This document shows, in pieces, positions 23,645 through 30,788 of a DNA stretch of 37,171 nucleotides (positions are counted from its first letter, which is position 1; each line of letters opens with the position of its first letter). A program made the translations under genes and the position numbers. The notes below the pieces were generated by a model, which ran no database searches, had not been told where the DNA came from, and saw only the letters and a list, made by a program, of their open reading frames with translations. The DNA comes from JBCDBY01 sp039182715 (GTDB taxonomy: Bacteria; Planctomycetota; PLA2): the NCBI GenBank assembly GCA_039182715.1, contig JBCDBY010000005.1, forward strand, positions 1-37,171, read 5' to 3'.

Positions 23645-24420
23645 TGCGACTCGCGATCCTGCTCCTGATGGCGACCAGCGTGGTCGCGCAACAGCCTGCC
23701 AAGAAGACCGACGCGGAAACGAAGACCGCCGAGAAGAAAGAGGTGAAGGTCTTCGAGGCGATCGTGCTCAAGGTCGCCGGCAAGGCGCAGTCGCGCATCG
23801 ACCGCAAGGCGAAGTGGCAGCCGCTCAAGATCAACCAGGTGCTCAAGCCGGGCGTGGTGATTCGCACCGGCCGCAAGTCGATGGTCGCGCTGCGCGTGGG
23901 CGCGAATGCCACGCTGCTGATCGACCGTCAGACGCGCATCGCGATTCCCACGATCATCCAGGACGGCGACACGCTCAAGACGCGCGTCTCGCTCAAGTGG
24001 GGTCGCACCGAGGTGAAGGTCAACAAGGTCGGGCGCGTGAACGACTTCGCCGTCTCGACGCCGAGCGCCACGCTCGCCGTGCGCGGCACCGCCTTCCGCA
24101 TCATGTGGGACGCGATCCACGGCCATCGGGCGCACGGCGTGCCGGGCAACCGCCTGCGCGCGATCGAAGTGGAGTACCTGCGCAAGGTCGAGGCGGCGCT
24201 CTCGAGTTCCGACACGACCAGCGAGCGCTTCCCGCTGCCGGCGCTCGACGCCTGGTACGAGACCTACATCGAACCGCTCAAGGGCGCCTTCACGCCGGCG
24301 GAGCTGGAGGACGAACGGCTGCGCCCGATCGACGTCGCCAATCCGCTCGACTCGACCGGCCTGCGCGCGGGCAATCAGCAGCGCGGCACGAAGCAGGCGA
24401 ACTCGCCCGACCGCCAGTGA
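23641..24420 (+). CDS. FecR-domain periplasmic protein
   Basis: A 259-residue exported protein. Signal peptide MMRLAILLLMATSVVAQ, a Lys/Glu/Thr-rich linker, then a FecR-like beta-strand domain at ~35-150: VLKVAGKAQSRIDRKAKWQP, PGVVIRTGRKSMVALRVGAN, VSLKWGRTEVKVNKVGRV, FAVSTPSATLAVRGTAFRIM. The ...STPxATxAVRGTxF motif is the family hallmark. The C-terminal ~100 residues have no clear domain. FecR-like proteins that accompany CHASE2 cyclases or kinases are thought to present signals to the sensor domain. ATG 23641 overlaps the upstream stop, and its own stop overlaps the cyclase GTG, so it is co-translated with both neighbours. A start at the second ATG (23644) is equally possible. Confidence 0.9.
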   Translation: MMRLAILLLMATSVVAQQPAKKTDAETKTAEKKEVKVFEAIVLKVAGKAQSRIDRKAKWQPLKINQVLKPGVVIRTGRKSMVALRVGANATLLIDRQTRIAIPTIIQDGDTLKTRVSLKWGRTEVKVNKVGRVNDFAVSTPSATLAVRGTAFRIMWDAIHGHRAHGVPGNRLRAIEVEYLRKVEAALSSSDTTSERFPLPALDAWYETYIEPLKGAFTPAELEDERLRPIDVANPLDSTGLRAGNQQRGTKQANSPDRQ

Positions 24421-27107
24421 GAGCTTCCGGGAGCGGACCCGGGCTCCGCGCGTGGATGGTGGGCTCCGGCCTCGCGGTTCTCGTCGCGGTGGCGAGCTGG
24501 ACCGGCGGGCTGAAGAAGCAGGAGTCGGATGCCACCGACCGCGTCTTCCTGTACGGCCGCCGCGACCCACCGCCCGCCTCCAACCAGATCCTGCTCGCAC
24601 TCCTCGACGATCAGGCGATCGACACGGTCGGGCAGTGGCCGTGGCCGCGTGCCATCGTCGCCGACACGCTGCGGCGCATCGACGAGTTCGGGGCGCGCGT
24701 CGTCGCGATCGACGTCCACATCGCCGACCGCAGCAACGAGCGCGACGACCAGGCGCTCGAGGACGCGCTCGCGAACATGAACGCGAAGGTGATCCTCGCC
24801 GCCAACCCGACGGCCTCGGAGACGCGGCTCGGCTGGGCCTGGCGGGGCTCCGCCGGACGCGAGGCGTGGGCGACCGTGATCGCGGCCCTTCGCAAGAACA
24901 TCCGGCTGAAGGACATCGCGTTGATCAACGCCCTGGAGCTGGGGCCGGTGCAGGCGGAGCGCGTGCGCGAACGCCTCGGCGCGTACAAGCGCGTCGCGAT
25001 TCGCAAGCAGGCGCTGGCGCTGCGCGCCGAGGGACGGCTCTCCCTGGAGACGCTGCGTGCGTCGATGCTGACGGAGGAAGACCGCGAGATCGGCGAGTTC
25101 CCCGAGCTGCGGCTCATGCAGGCGGAGGTCGATCGCGCGCTGGCCGCCGACGTGCTGGAACGCAACCTGCCGCGTGCCGAGCCGGACGTCTCCTATGCGT
25201 ACGCCGACGGCCTCAGCCCGCCGCTGCTGCGCTTCGCGCGCCACGCCGTGGCGCCCGGCGTGGTCAACGCGGAGCCGGACGGGGACGGCAACATGCGACG
25301 CGTCGCGCTGCGCTGGAAGATCGGCACGAAGGTCTACCCGCAGCTCGGCGCGATCGCCGCGACGGTCTATCGCGACGATCCGCTCGTCACGTTCGCGCCG
25401 AAGCAGATGCTCTTCGAGGGGGCGCGCGGGCAGGTGGTCGTCGGCAGCCGCAACATCCTGCTCTGCTGGCCGGAGATCGATCGCGGCCGGGGCGCGAACG
25501 TCTTCGCCAACTGCTCGCTCGGCACGCTCGTCGAGCTGGACCGCAAGCGGGCGCGGCAGGCGGAACGCGAAGCGGAGCAGGAGAAGCGCACCCGCGAGTT
25601 CGCGAAGAAGTACGTCGAGGACGCCGGGCCGTGGGACAGCCGGGAAGAGATGCTCGAGGAGATCCGCGAGCAGATCGATTTCATGCTCGAGGACGTCGAG
25701 GGCGACGAAGAGGAGGACGAGGAGGCGCAGCGCATCGCCCGCGCGGCGACGAACTGGCTACGCCGCGACCGGGAGATCGCGGAGCGACGCAAGGAGGTGC
25801 GCGCGACGGAGCTGCAGCTGCGCCAGATGTTCGAGGGCAAGCTCGTCTTCTACGGATGGAGCGCGACGGCGAGCGTGGGCGACTTCTATCCGACCGCCAT
25901 CCACCCGCGCACGCCGGGGGTCGTGGCGCACGCGGTCGTCGCCAACTCGCTGCTCCAGCCCTACCTCGTCCAGCCCGCCCCGAACTGGATCGGCGGCTTG
26001 ATCGCGCTCTGCCTCGGCCTGCTGTCGACGACGGTGACACGCAGCGCCGGGCCGCGCTTCTCGTTCCTGTTCGCGACGCTGCTCGCGGTCGTCTACATCG
26101 CGTTCCACGTGCTGGTCGTCTTCAACGCGTGGCAGGTCTCGATGGCGATCGTGGCGCCGCTGCTCTCGATCTACGTCGCCTGGGCCGGCACCACGACGGT
26201 GCGCGCCATTCGCGAGCGGCTGGAGAAGGCGCAGCTGCAGCGTCAGTTCGGCGCGCGCATCTCGCCGCAGCTGTTCGACTTCCTCGTGAACAACCCCGAC
26301 CTCGTGCACCTGGAGGGCGAGGAGCGCGAGGTGACCTGCTTCTTCAGCGATCTCGCCGGGTTCACGTCGATTTCGGAGCGACTCGACTCGGTCGAGACGG
26401 TGCGGCTGCTCAACCGCTACATGTACGAGATGAACGCGGAGCTGACCGAGTACTCCGCGTACGTGAACAAGTTCCTCGGCGACGGCATCATGGCGGTCTG
26501 GGGCGCGTTCGAACTCGGCACGCCGCACGCGGAGCAGGCGTGCCTGGCCGCGATCGGCTGCCGGCGCAAGCTGGAGCAGCTCAACGCGTCGCCCGAGCTC
26601 GACGGCTTGCCCAAACTGTCGATGCGCATCGGCATCGCAACCGGCGTCGTCACGCTGGGCGACTGCGGCGCGCCGCCCGACCTGCGTGACTACACGGTCA
26701 TCGGCGACACGGCCAACCTCGCGGCGCGCCTGGAGTCGGCCAACAAGCAGTTCGGCACGCGCATCCTGATCAACGGTCGCACGCGCGAGCTGTTGCCCGC
26801 GTTCATCCTCACGCGCCCGCTCGGCGTCGTGACCGTCGTCGGCCAGAAAACCCCGACCGAGATCCACGAAGTGATCAACGTCGCCGGCGAAGCGACCGAG
26901 GGCGAACGGCAGCGCATCGACCAGACGACCGCCGCGGTCGAGGCCTACCGCACCCAGCGCTTCGACGAGGCGGTCGACCTCTGGCGCGAACTCCGCCGCG
27001 ACCCCGCCTCCGAACTCCTCGCCGAGCTCTACCTCGCCCAGATCGCGCTCTACCACGGCGGCACCGACCTAGCCTTCGACGGCGTCCTCCACCTAACCAA
27101 GAAGTAA
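24417..27107 (+). CDS. CHASE2-domain adenylate cyclase with a charged insertion
   Basis: An 896-residue inner-membrane class III nucleotide cyclase making cAMP. GTG start at 24417 (GTGA overlap with fecR-like gene). TM1 at ~12-30 (WMVGSGLAVLVAVASWTGG); periplasmic CHASE2 from ~33 (SNQILLALLDDQAIDTVGQW, AIVADTLRRIDEFGARVVAI, FEGKLVFYGWSATASVGDFY, TPGVVAHAVVANSLLQPYLV); three membrane helices at ~525-593; catalytic domain at ~636-800. Metal-binding Asp645 (FFSDLAGFTSISE) and Asp689 (NKFLGDGIMAVWG), adenine-type Lys685 and the motif DYTVIGDTANLAARLES support ATP rather than GTP. An unusual ~95-residue acidic/basic helical insert (residues ~374-470, DRKRARQAEREAEQEKRT to RRKEVRATELQLRQ) splits CHASE2. 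Typical ending QTTAAVEAYRTQRFDEAVDL resembles the tail of other cyclases of this group. Confidence 0.93.
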   Translation: MRASGSGPGLRAWMVGSGLAVLVAVASWTGGLKKQESDATDRVFLYGRRDPPPASNQILLALLDDQAIDTVGQWPWPRAIVADTLRRIDEFGARVVAIDVHIADRSNERDDQALEDALANMNAKVILAANPTASETRLGWAWRGSAGREAWATVIAALRKNIRLKDIALINALELGPVQAERVRERLGAYKRVAIRKQALALRAEGRLSLETLRASMLTEEDREIGEFPELRLMQAEVDRALAADVLERNLPRAEPDVSYAYADGLSPPLLRFARHAVAPGVVNAEPDGDGNMRRVALRWKIGTKVYPQLGAIAATVYRDDPLVTFAPKQMLFEGARGQVVVGSRNILLCWPEIDRGRGANVFANCSLGTLVELDRKRARQAEREAEQEKRTREFAKKYVEDAGPWDSREEMLEEIREQIDFMLEDVEGDEEEDEEAQRIARAATNWLRRDREIAERRKEVRATELQLRQMFEGKLVFYGWSATASVGDFYPTAIHPRTPGVVAHAVVANSLLQPYLVQPAPNWIGGLIALCLGLLSTTVTRSAGPRFSFLFATLLAVVYIAFHVLVVFNAWQVSMAIVAPLLSIYVAWAGTTTVRAIRERLEKAQLQRQFGARISPQLFDFLVNNPDLVHLEGEEREVTCFFSDLAGFTSISERLDSVETVRLLNRYMYEMNAELTEYSAYVNKFLGDGIMAVWGAFELGTPHAEQACLAAIGCRRKLEQLNASPELDGLPKLSMRIGIATGVVTLGDCGAPPDLRDYTVIGDTANLAARLESANKQFGTRILINGRTRELLPAFILTRPLGVVTVVGQKTPTEIHEVINVAGEATEGERQRIDQTTAAVEAYRTQRFDEAVDLWRELRRDPASELLAELYLAQIALYHGGTDLAFDGVLHLTKK

Positions 27108-27147
27108 CCCTGAAGAACCACCCTGACGCCCCCCCTGTGACGCCCCC

Positions 27148-27342
27148 CTGACGAACCACTCTCGGGCCGCGTGCGCATAAGACGTTGCCAAAAAACAACT
27201 TACGCCCGCGAGCTGCGGCTCGCCCACAACTGCGAACAAGGAGCCTCGACGTTGTCTCTGCGGCACCCATGCCGCAGCGGTGGGCCGTAAGGCGTTGCCA
27301 GCAAGGAAGTTTCGCACGCGTCCCCCAAGAGTGGTTCGTCAG
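27148..27342. repeat. 195-bp element with 15-bp perfect terminal inverted repeats
   Basis: CTGACGAACCACTCT (27148-27162) is exactly mirrored by AGAGTGGTTCGTCAG (27328-27342); similarity continues inward to GCGTGCG/CGCACGCG. Inside are a direct repeat TAAGACGTTGCCA / TAAGGCGTTGCCA (27178-27190 and 27288-27300), a 6-bp hairpin GCGAGC/GCTCGC (27208-27223) and a perfect 8-bp hairpin CTGCGGCA/TGCCGCAG (27258-27277). There is no transposase frame. It may be a non-autonomous mobile element (MITE-like), a structured RNA or an elaborate terminator. Confidence 0.6.
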
Positions 27343-27383
27343 GAGGTTCCGGGCGTGGTGGGTCGGGAGGTTCGGCAGGTGGG

Positions 27384-27412
27384 TTGCCCCGGGGGGCGTG
27401 CGGGCCTACCTT
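27384..27412 (+). promoter_or_regulatory. Promoter of the deoxyhypusine-synthase-like gene
   Basis: TTGCCC (27384-27389), a 17-base spacer and TACCTT (27407-27412) make a good sigma70-type promoter. The -10 box ends 7 bases before the ATG at 27420, giving a leaderless transcript. It is the clearest two-box promoter of this class in the window. Confidence 0.6.
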
Positions 27413-27419
27413 GCCGGAC

Positions 27420-28388
27420 ATGAAGATGCGCGAGTTCATGGAGACGCACTACCGGCATTTCAACGCCCGCGAAACCCGCGAGGCGTCGCAGGCGTGGGTC
27501 GACCATCTGGATCGGGGCGGGGAGATGCTGGTCACGCTGGCCGGTGCGATGAGCACCGCCGAGTTGGGCATCTCGCTGGCCAAGATGATTCGCGCGGGCA
27601 AGGTGCACGCGATCTGCTGCACCGGGGCCAACCTCGAGGAGGACGTTTTCAATCTCGTCGCGCACGACGAGTACCGCATGGTCCCGCACTACCGCGACCT
27701 CACGCCGCAGCACGAGCAGGAGCTGCTCGACCAGGGCCTCAACCGCGTCACCGACACCTGCATTCCCGAGACGGTCATGCGCCATCTCGAGAAGCGGCTC
27801 GGCGACATCTGGGAGGCGGCGGACAAGGAGGACTGGCGCGCCTCGCCGTGGGGCTTCATGAAGCGGCTCATGGAGGGCGGCGCGCTGGCGCAGCACTACC
27901 AGGTGCCGGCGGAGCACAGCTGGGTGCTCGCCGCCGCGGAGTGCGACATCCCGGTCTGGGTGCCCGGCTGGGAGGACTCGACGCTCGGCAACATCTTCTG
28001 CGCGTCGGTCATCTCCGGTCGCGTGGGCAAGCACACCATCGTCACCACCGGTACCGAGCAGATGCAGGAGCTGGCCGAGTGGTACCTCGCCAAGTCGGAT
28101 GCGAACACGTCGATCGGGTTCTTCCAGATCGGCGGCGGCATCGCGGGCGACTTCCCGATCTGCGTCGTCCCGATGATCATGCAGGACCTGCAGCGCGACG
28201 ACCTGCCGGTCTGGGGCTACTTCTGCCAGATCGGCGACTCTACGACCTCGTACGGCTCGTACAGCGGCGCGGTCCCCAACGAGAAGATCACCTGGGGCAA
28301 GCTGCTCCCGGACACGCCGCGCTTCATGATCAATTCGGATGCGAGCGTCATCGCGCCGCTCATGTTCGCCTACCTGCTCGATGAGTAG
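27420..28388 (+). CDS. Deoxyhypusine synthase family protein
   Basis: A 322-residue NAD-dependent enzyme of the deoxyhypusine-synthase superfamily. In archaea and eukaryotes the enzyme transfers an aminobutyl group from spermidine to eIF5A; bacteria have no eIF5A of that kind, and bacterial members are thought to act in polyamine metabolism, for example homospermidine-type synthesis. Visible signatures: GGEMLVTLAGAMSTAELGIS (NAD site), ICCTGANLEEDVFN, STLGNIFCASVISGR, FQIGGGIAGDFPI, DSTTSYGSYSGAVPNEKITW followed by GK (the active-site lysine of the WGK motif) and NSDASVIAPLMFAYL. The first ATG after the promoter box is used; a second ATG is two codons on. It overlaps the DUF885 gene by 8 bases. 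The substrate acceptor here is unknown. Confidence 0.88.
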   Translation: MKMREFMETHYRHFNARETREASQAWVDHLDRGGEMLVTLAGAMSTAELGISLAKMIRAGKVHAICCTGANLEEDVFNLVAHDEYRMVPHYRDLTPQHEQELLDQGLNRVTDTCIPETVMRHLEKRLGDIWEAADKEDWRASPWGFMKRLMEGGALAQHYQVPAEHSWVLAAAECDIPVWVPGWEDSTLGNIFCASVISGRVGKHTIVTTGTEQMQELAEWYLAKSDANTSIGFFQIGGGIAGDFPICVVPMIMQDLQRDDLPVWGYFCQIGDSTTSYGSYSGAVPNEKITWGKLLPDTPRFMINSDASVIAPLMFAYLLDE

Positions 28389-30117
28389 GCTCGTCGTCCT
28401 GTTCCTGCTGGCGACGGTCGCGCGGGCCGATCCCGCGCGCCAGCTCGATCGGCTCATCACCGAGGAATTCGAGGAGTCGCGCGCGCGCTGGCCGCGCAGC
28501 GCCACCGCCGCCGGCGACCGCCGCTTCGACGACAAGCTCGCGGACCTTGGGCCCGAAGCGCGACGCGTCGGCCTGGAGCACACGCGCCTGCGTCTCGCCG
28601 CGGTGCGCAAGCTCGATCGCGCGGCACTCACGCCCGCCCAGCGCACCAACGCCGACTTGCTGCAGTACGAACTCGAACGACGCCTCGGCGCCGCGCGGGT
28701 CTTCCCCGAGCAGACACCCATCAACCAGATGTGGGGCCCGCAGAGAAGCCTGCCGCAGATGGCGAGCCGCATCAGCTTCACCAAGCCGAAGCACTTCGAC
28801 GACTACGTCACGCGGCTCGAGGCGATCCCGCGCTACATCGATCAGCTCATCGCCAACATGCGCGCGGGCCTGGAGGCGGGCCGCGTGCCGCCGCGGCGCG
28901 TGGTGGAGCCGGCCGGCCGCCAGGCCCGCATGCAGGCGACCGAGGCGTCGCGCAAGGATCCGACGCTGCACGCGACCTATCCGCCCTTCAAGAAGGAGCA
29001 GGAGAACAGCCCGGTCGCCCAACGCGCGCGCAAGGTCATCGCGGACCGCGTCGTGCCCGCCTTCGCGAAGCTGGCCGACTTCCTGGAGAAGGAGTACGTC
29101 CCCCGCTGCCGCACCTCGACGGCGGCGAAGGACGGTGCCGACGGCCTCGCGTTCTACGAGTGGCAGTTGCGCGATCACACCACGCTCCCGCTGACGGCGG
29201 ATGCAATCCACGAGACGGGCCGGCGCGAGGTCGCGCGCATTCGCGGCGAGATGGAGGCGCTGCTGCGGAAGCACGACCTCCCGCACAAGAACGACTTCGC
29301 GAAGTTCATCGAGTTCCTGCGCACCGATCCGCGCTTCTACTACACGGACAGCAAGGACCTGCTCGCCGGCTACCGCGACATCTGCAAGCGCATCGACCCG
29401 CACATGCCGCGCCTGTTCGGGAAGCTCCCGCGGCTCTCGTACGGCGTGCGCGAGATGCCGCGCTTCATCGCACCGGCGTCGCCGACCGCCTATTACTACT
29501 CCGGCTCGCTCAAGAACGGCGTCCCGGGCTACTTCGTCGCCAACACGTTTCGACTCGATCAGCGCCCCAAGTACGAGATGGTCGCGCTCACGCTGCACGA
29601 GGCCGTGCCCGGACACCACCACCAGATCGCGCTCGCGCAGGAGATGGAGGGCGTCCCGGAGTGGCGCACCACGCTGAGCTACACCGCCTTCGGCGAGGGC
29701 TGGGCGCTTTACGCGGAACGACTGGGCCTCGAGATGAAGGGGCTGTACGCCACGCCGTACGACCACTTCGGCCGTCTCAGCTACGAAATGTGGCGCGCGA
29801 TGCGGCTCGTTGTCGATACAGGCCTGCACGCCAAGGACTGGACGCGGCAGCAGGCGGTCGACTTCATGCTGGCCAACAGCGCCTTGACGAAGCAGAACAT
29901 CGAAAAGGAGGTCGACCGCTACATCGCGTGGCCCGGACAGGCGACCGCCTACAAGATCGGCGAATTGCTCATTCGACGCCTGCGCGCCAAGGCGGAGTCG
30001 GAACTGGGTTCGAAGTTCGATCTGCGCGCCTTCCATGACGAGCTTCTGCGCGAGGGGAGCATCCCGCTTCCGCTGCTCGAAGCGCGCATGCTCGCGTGGA
30101 TCGAATCACGCCGCTGA
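28381..30117 (+). CDS. DUF885-family secreted metallopeptidase-like protein
   Basis: A 578-residue DUF885 protein, near full length for the family. It has a signal peptide (MSRLVVLFLLATVARA, then DPARQ). The zinc-site motif of the family is LHEAVPGHHHQIALAQEM (HExxxGHxxQ), followed about 45 residues later by FGEGWALYAERLGLEM, which supplies the third ligand glutamate. Other family landmarks are YYYSGSLKNGVPGYFVANTF upstream and YIAWPGQATAYKIGELLIRR downstream. Members act as periplasmic dipeptidyl carboxypeptidase-like enzymes in some bacteria; substrates are mostly unknown. The ATG lies within the last codons of the deoxyhypusine-synthase-like gene (8-base overlap), so the two are translationally coupled, although one product is cytosolic and the other exported. 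Confidence 0.93.
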   Translation: MSRLVVLFLLATVARADPARQLDRLITEEFEESRARWPRSATAAGDRRFDDKLADLGPEARRVGLEHTRLRLAAVRKLDRAALTPAQRTNADLLQYELERRLGAARVFPEQTPINQMWGPQRSLPQMASRISFTKPKHFDDYVTRLEAIPRYIDQLIANMRAGLEAGRVPPRRVVEPAGRQARMQATEASRKDPTLHATYPPFKKEQENSPVAQRARKVIADRVVPAFAKLADFLEKEYVPRCRTSTAAKDGADGLAFYEWQLRDHTTLPLTADAIHETGRREVARIRGEMEALLRKHDLPHKNDFAKFIEFLRTDPRFYYTDSKDLLAGYRDICKRIDPHMPRLFGKLPRLSYGVREMPRFIAPASPTAYYYSGSLKNGVPGYFVANTFRLDQRPKYEMVALTLHEAVPGHHHQIALAQEMEGVPEWRTTLSYTAFGEGWALYAERLGLEMKGLYATPYDHFGRLSYEMWRAMRLVVDTGLHAKDWTRQQAVDFMLANSALTKQNIEKEVDRYIAWPGQATAYKIGELLIRRLRAKAESELGSKFDLRAFHDELLREGSIPLPLLEARMLAWIESRR

Positions 30118-30163
30118 AACCGGGCCGCCCCGAAACGCGAATCTCCAAACAACCAACCAAACG

Positions 30164-30170
30164 AAGGAGA
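30164..30170 (+). promoter_or_regulatory. Strong Shine-Dalgarno (AAGGAGA) of the 30176 gene
   Basis: AAGGAGA five bases before the ATG, preceded by an A/C-rich, structure-poor leader (CCAAACAACCAACCAAACG). It is the second of only two strong ribosome-binding sites in the window and implies high translation of a small protein. Confidence 0.7.
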
Positions 30171-30175
30171 TTCCG

Positions 30176-30373
30176 ATGTCCGACAACACCACCAAGAACT
30201 GGCCTGATCTCGCCATTGGCCTCTACGACAAGCTCACGGGCCGTAACGCGGAGATCACCTACGACTTCGACAACCTGAAGATCGGCGTTCCGAGCCATGT
30301 CGGCGCCAACGCCGAGCACGCCGAGTGGAACGTCAGCGGGACCCTGCGCATCCGCACCCGCGATGGCCAGTAG
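30176..30373 (+). CDS. Small conserved hypothetical protein (65 aa)
   Basis: A 65-residue cytosolic protein: MSDNTTKNWPDLAIGLYDKL, then TGRNAEITYDFDNLKIGVPS, ending in WNVSGTLRIRTRDGQ. Small proteins with an NWPDLAIGLYDKLTGR-like opening exist in several bacterial phyla as far as I recall, without a known function. It has a beta-strand-rich C-terminal half and no signal peptide. A perfect Shine-Dalgarno sequence sits five bases upstream, in contrast to the leaderless neighbours, so strong expression is likely. The next gene starts 11 bases before its stop, indicating coupling. It lies 58 bases after the DUF885 gene, long enough for its own promoter, though none is obvious. Confidence 0.8.
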   Translation: MSDNTTKNWPDLAIGLYDKLTGRNAEITYDFDNLKIGVPSHVGANAEHAEWNVSGTLRIRTRDGQ

Positions 30374-30599
30374 ATCGCTCCATCCGCTCGACGTCGACGC
30401 CGACGTCGTTCTTGCTTCGGGCCCGCACCGCGCAACGGTGCAGGCCCGGGGCAAGCGGATCGATGTGCGGCTGTCCGGCCTGGGCGCCGCGCTGAAGCTC
30501 CGCAAGCTGATGCCGAAACGAGCGTCGCAGCTCCTGCGCGCGGCCGACCTCGAAGTGGTCGTCCGGCTCTGGGGTCTGCCGATCAAGAAGCTCGGCTGA
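30363..30599 (+). CDS. Small basic hypothetical protein (78 aa)
   Basis: A 78-residue protein starting at the ATG at 30363 (MASRSLHPLDVDADVVLASG), inside the end of the preceding small gene (11-base overlap). It contains RATVQARGKRIDVRLSGLG, KLRKLMPKRASQLLRAADLE and VVVRLWGLPIKKLG. The composition (alternating hydrophobic beta strands, then a basic helix) suggests a small beta-alpha domain; no family is recognised. Coupling with the 65-aa gene suggests a two-component unit. Longer upstream starts (30297) run antisense-like Pro/Ser-rich text and are rejected. Confidence 0.7.
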   Translation: MASRSLHPLDVDADVVLASGPHRATVQARGKRIDVRLSGLGAALKLRKLMPKRASQLLRAADLEVVVRLWGLPIKKLG

Positions 30600-30672
30600 C
30601 CCAAACGCGGACGGCTGCCCGCCTCACATCCTGGGACATGACGCCCCGGGCAGTGACATCTGGGGCAGCGAC

Positions 30673-30733
30673 GGTTCGCGAAGACATAGGCGGCGGGAAC
30701 CTCCTCCAGGAGAGCCTGCAGGAGGTCCGCCCC
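30673..30733 (-). pseudogene. Fragment of a DUF72 gene
   Basis: These 61 bases match bases 34101-34161, inside the intact DUF72 gene, at 54/61 by eye. The minus-strand reading gives ADLLQALLEEVPAAYVFANR, compared with ADLLQGLLEEVPAAYVFANN in the intact protein. Nothing flanking it is recognisable as the rest of DUF72, and the frame does not continue as a gene. It is a decayed copy or the remnant of a duplication, between the convergent genes ending at 30599 and 30789. Confidence 0.75.
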
Positions 30734-30762
30734 GCTCCTCGCCCTCCGGATTCGGGAGCCGA

Positions 30763-30779
30763 GCCGGACGTCGTCCGGC
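30763..30779. terminator. Short hairpin between convergent genes (weak terminator candidate)
   Basis: GCCGGAC/GTCCGGC form a perfect 7-bp stem with a 3-base loop, 10 bases from the stop of the minus-strand peptidase gene (30789). No T-run follows, so it is only a candidate transcription end. The rest of the 30600-30788 gap holds the DUF72 fragment and a short imperfect 15-base tandem repeat (30640-30669). Confidence 0.35.
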
Positions 30780-30788
30780 GTTCGACCG

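Larger units (their letters stand above)
27108..27419. other. Intergenic region of 312 bases with a palindromic element
   Basis: No gene is supported here. The region consists of the 27148-27342 inverted-repeat element flanked by degenerate GACGCCCCCC and GAACCnCC-type repeats on the left (27109-27147) and their approximate reverse complements on the right (27343-27385), then the promoter of the deoxyhypusine-synthase-like gene. The long open frames across it are shadows of the repeat structure. The cyclase operon may end in this element. Confidence 0.7.

Noticed and set aside
23607..24420. Upstream extension of the cyclase frame to 23607
   Set aside because: The extension reads Arg-rich text in the shadow of the FecR gene. 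The GTG at 24417 overlaps the FecR stop and leads directly into the first membrane helix.
27148..27342. Insertion sequence
   Set aside because: Too short and without any transposase frame; no clear target-site duplication could be seen. Kept only as an inverted-repeat element.
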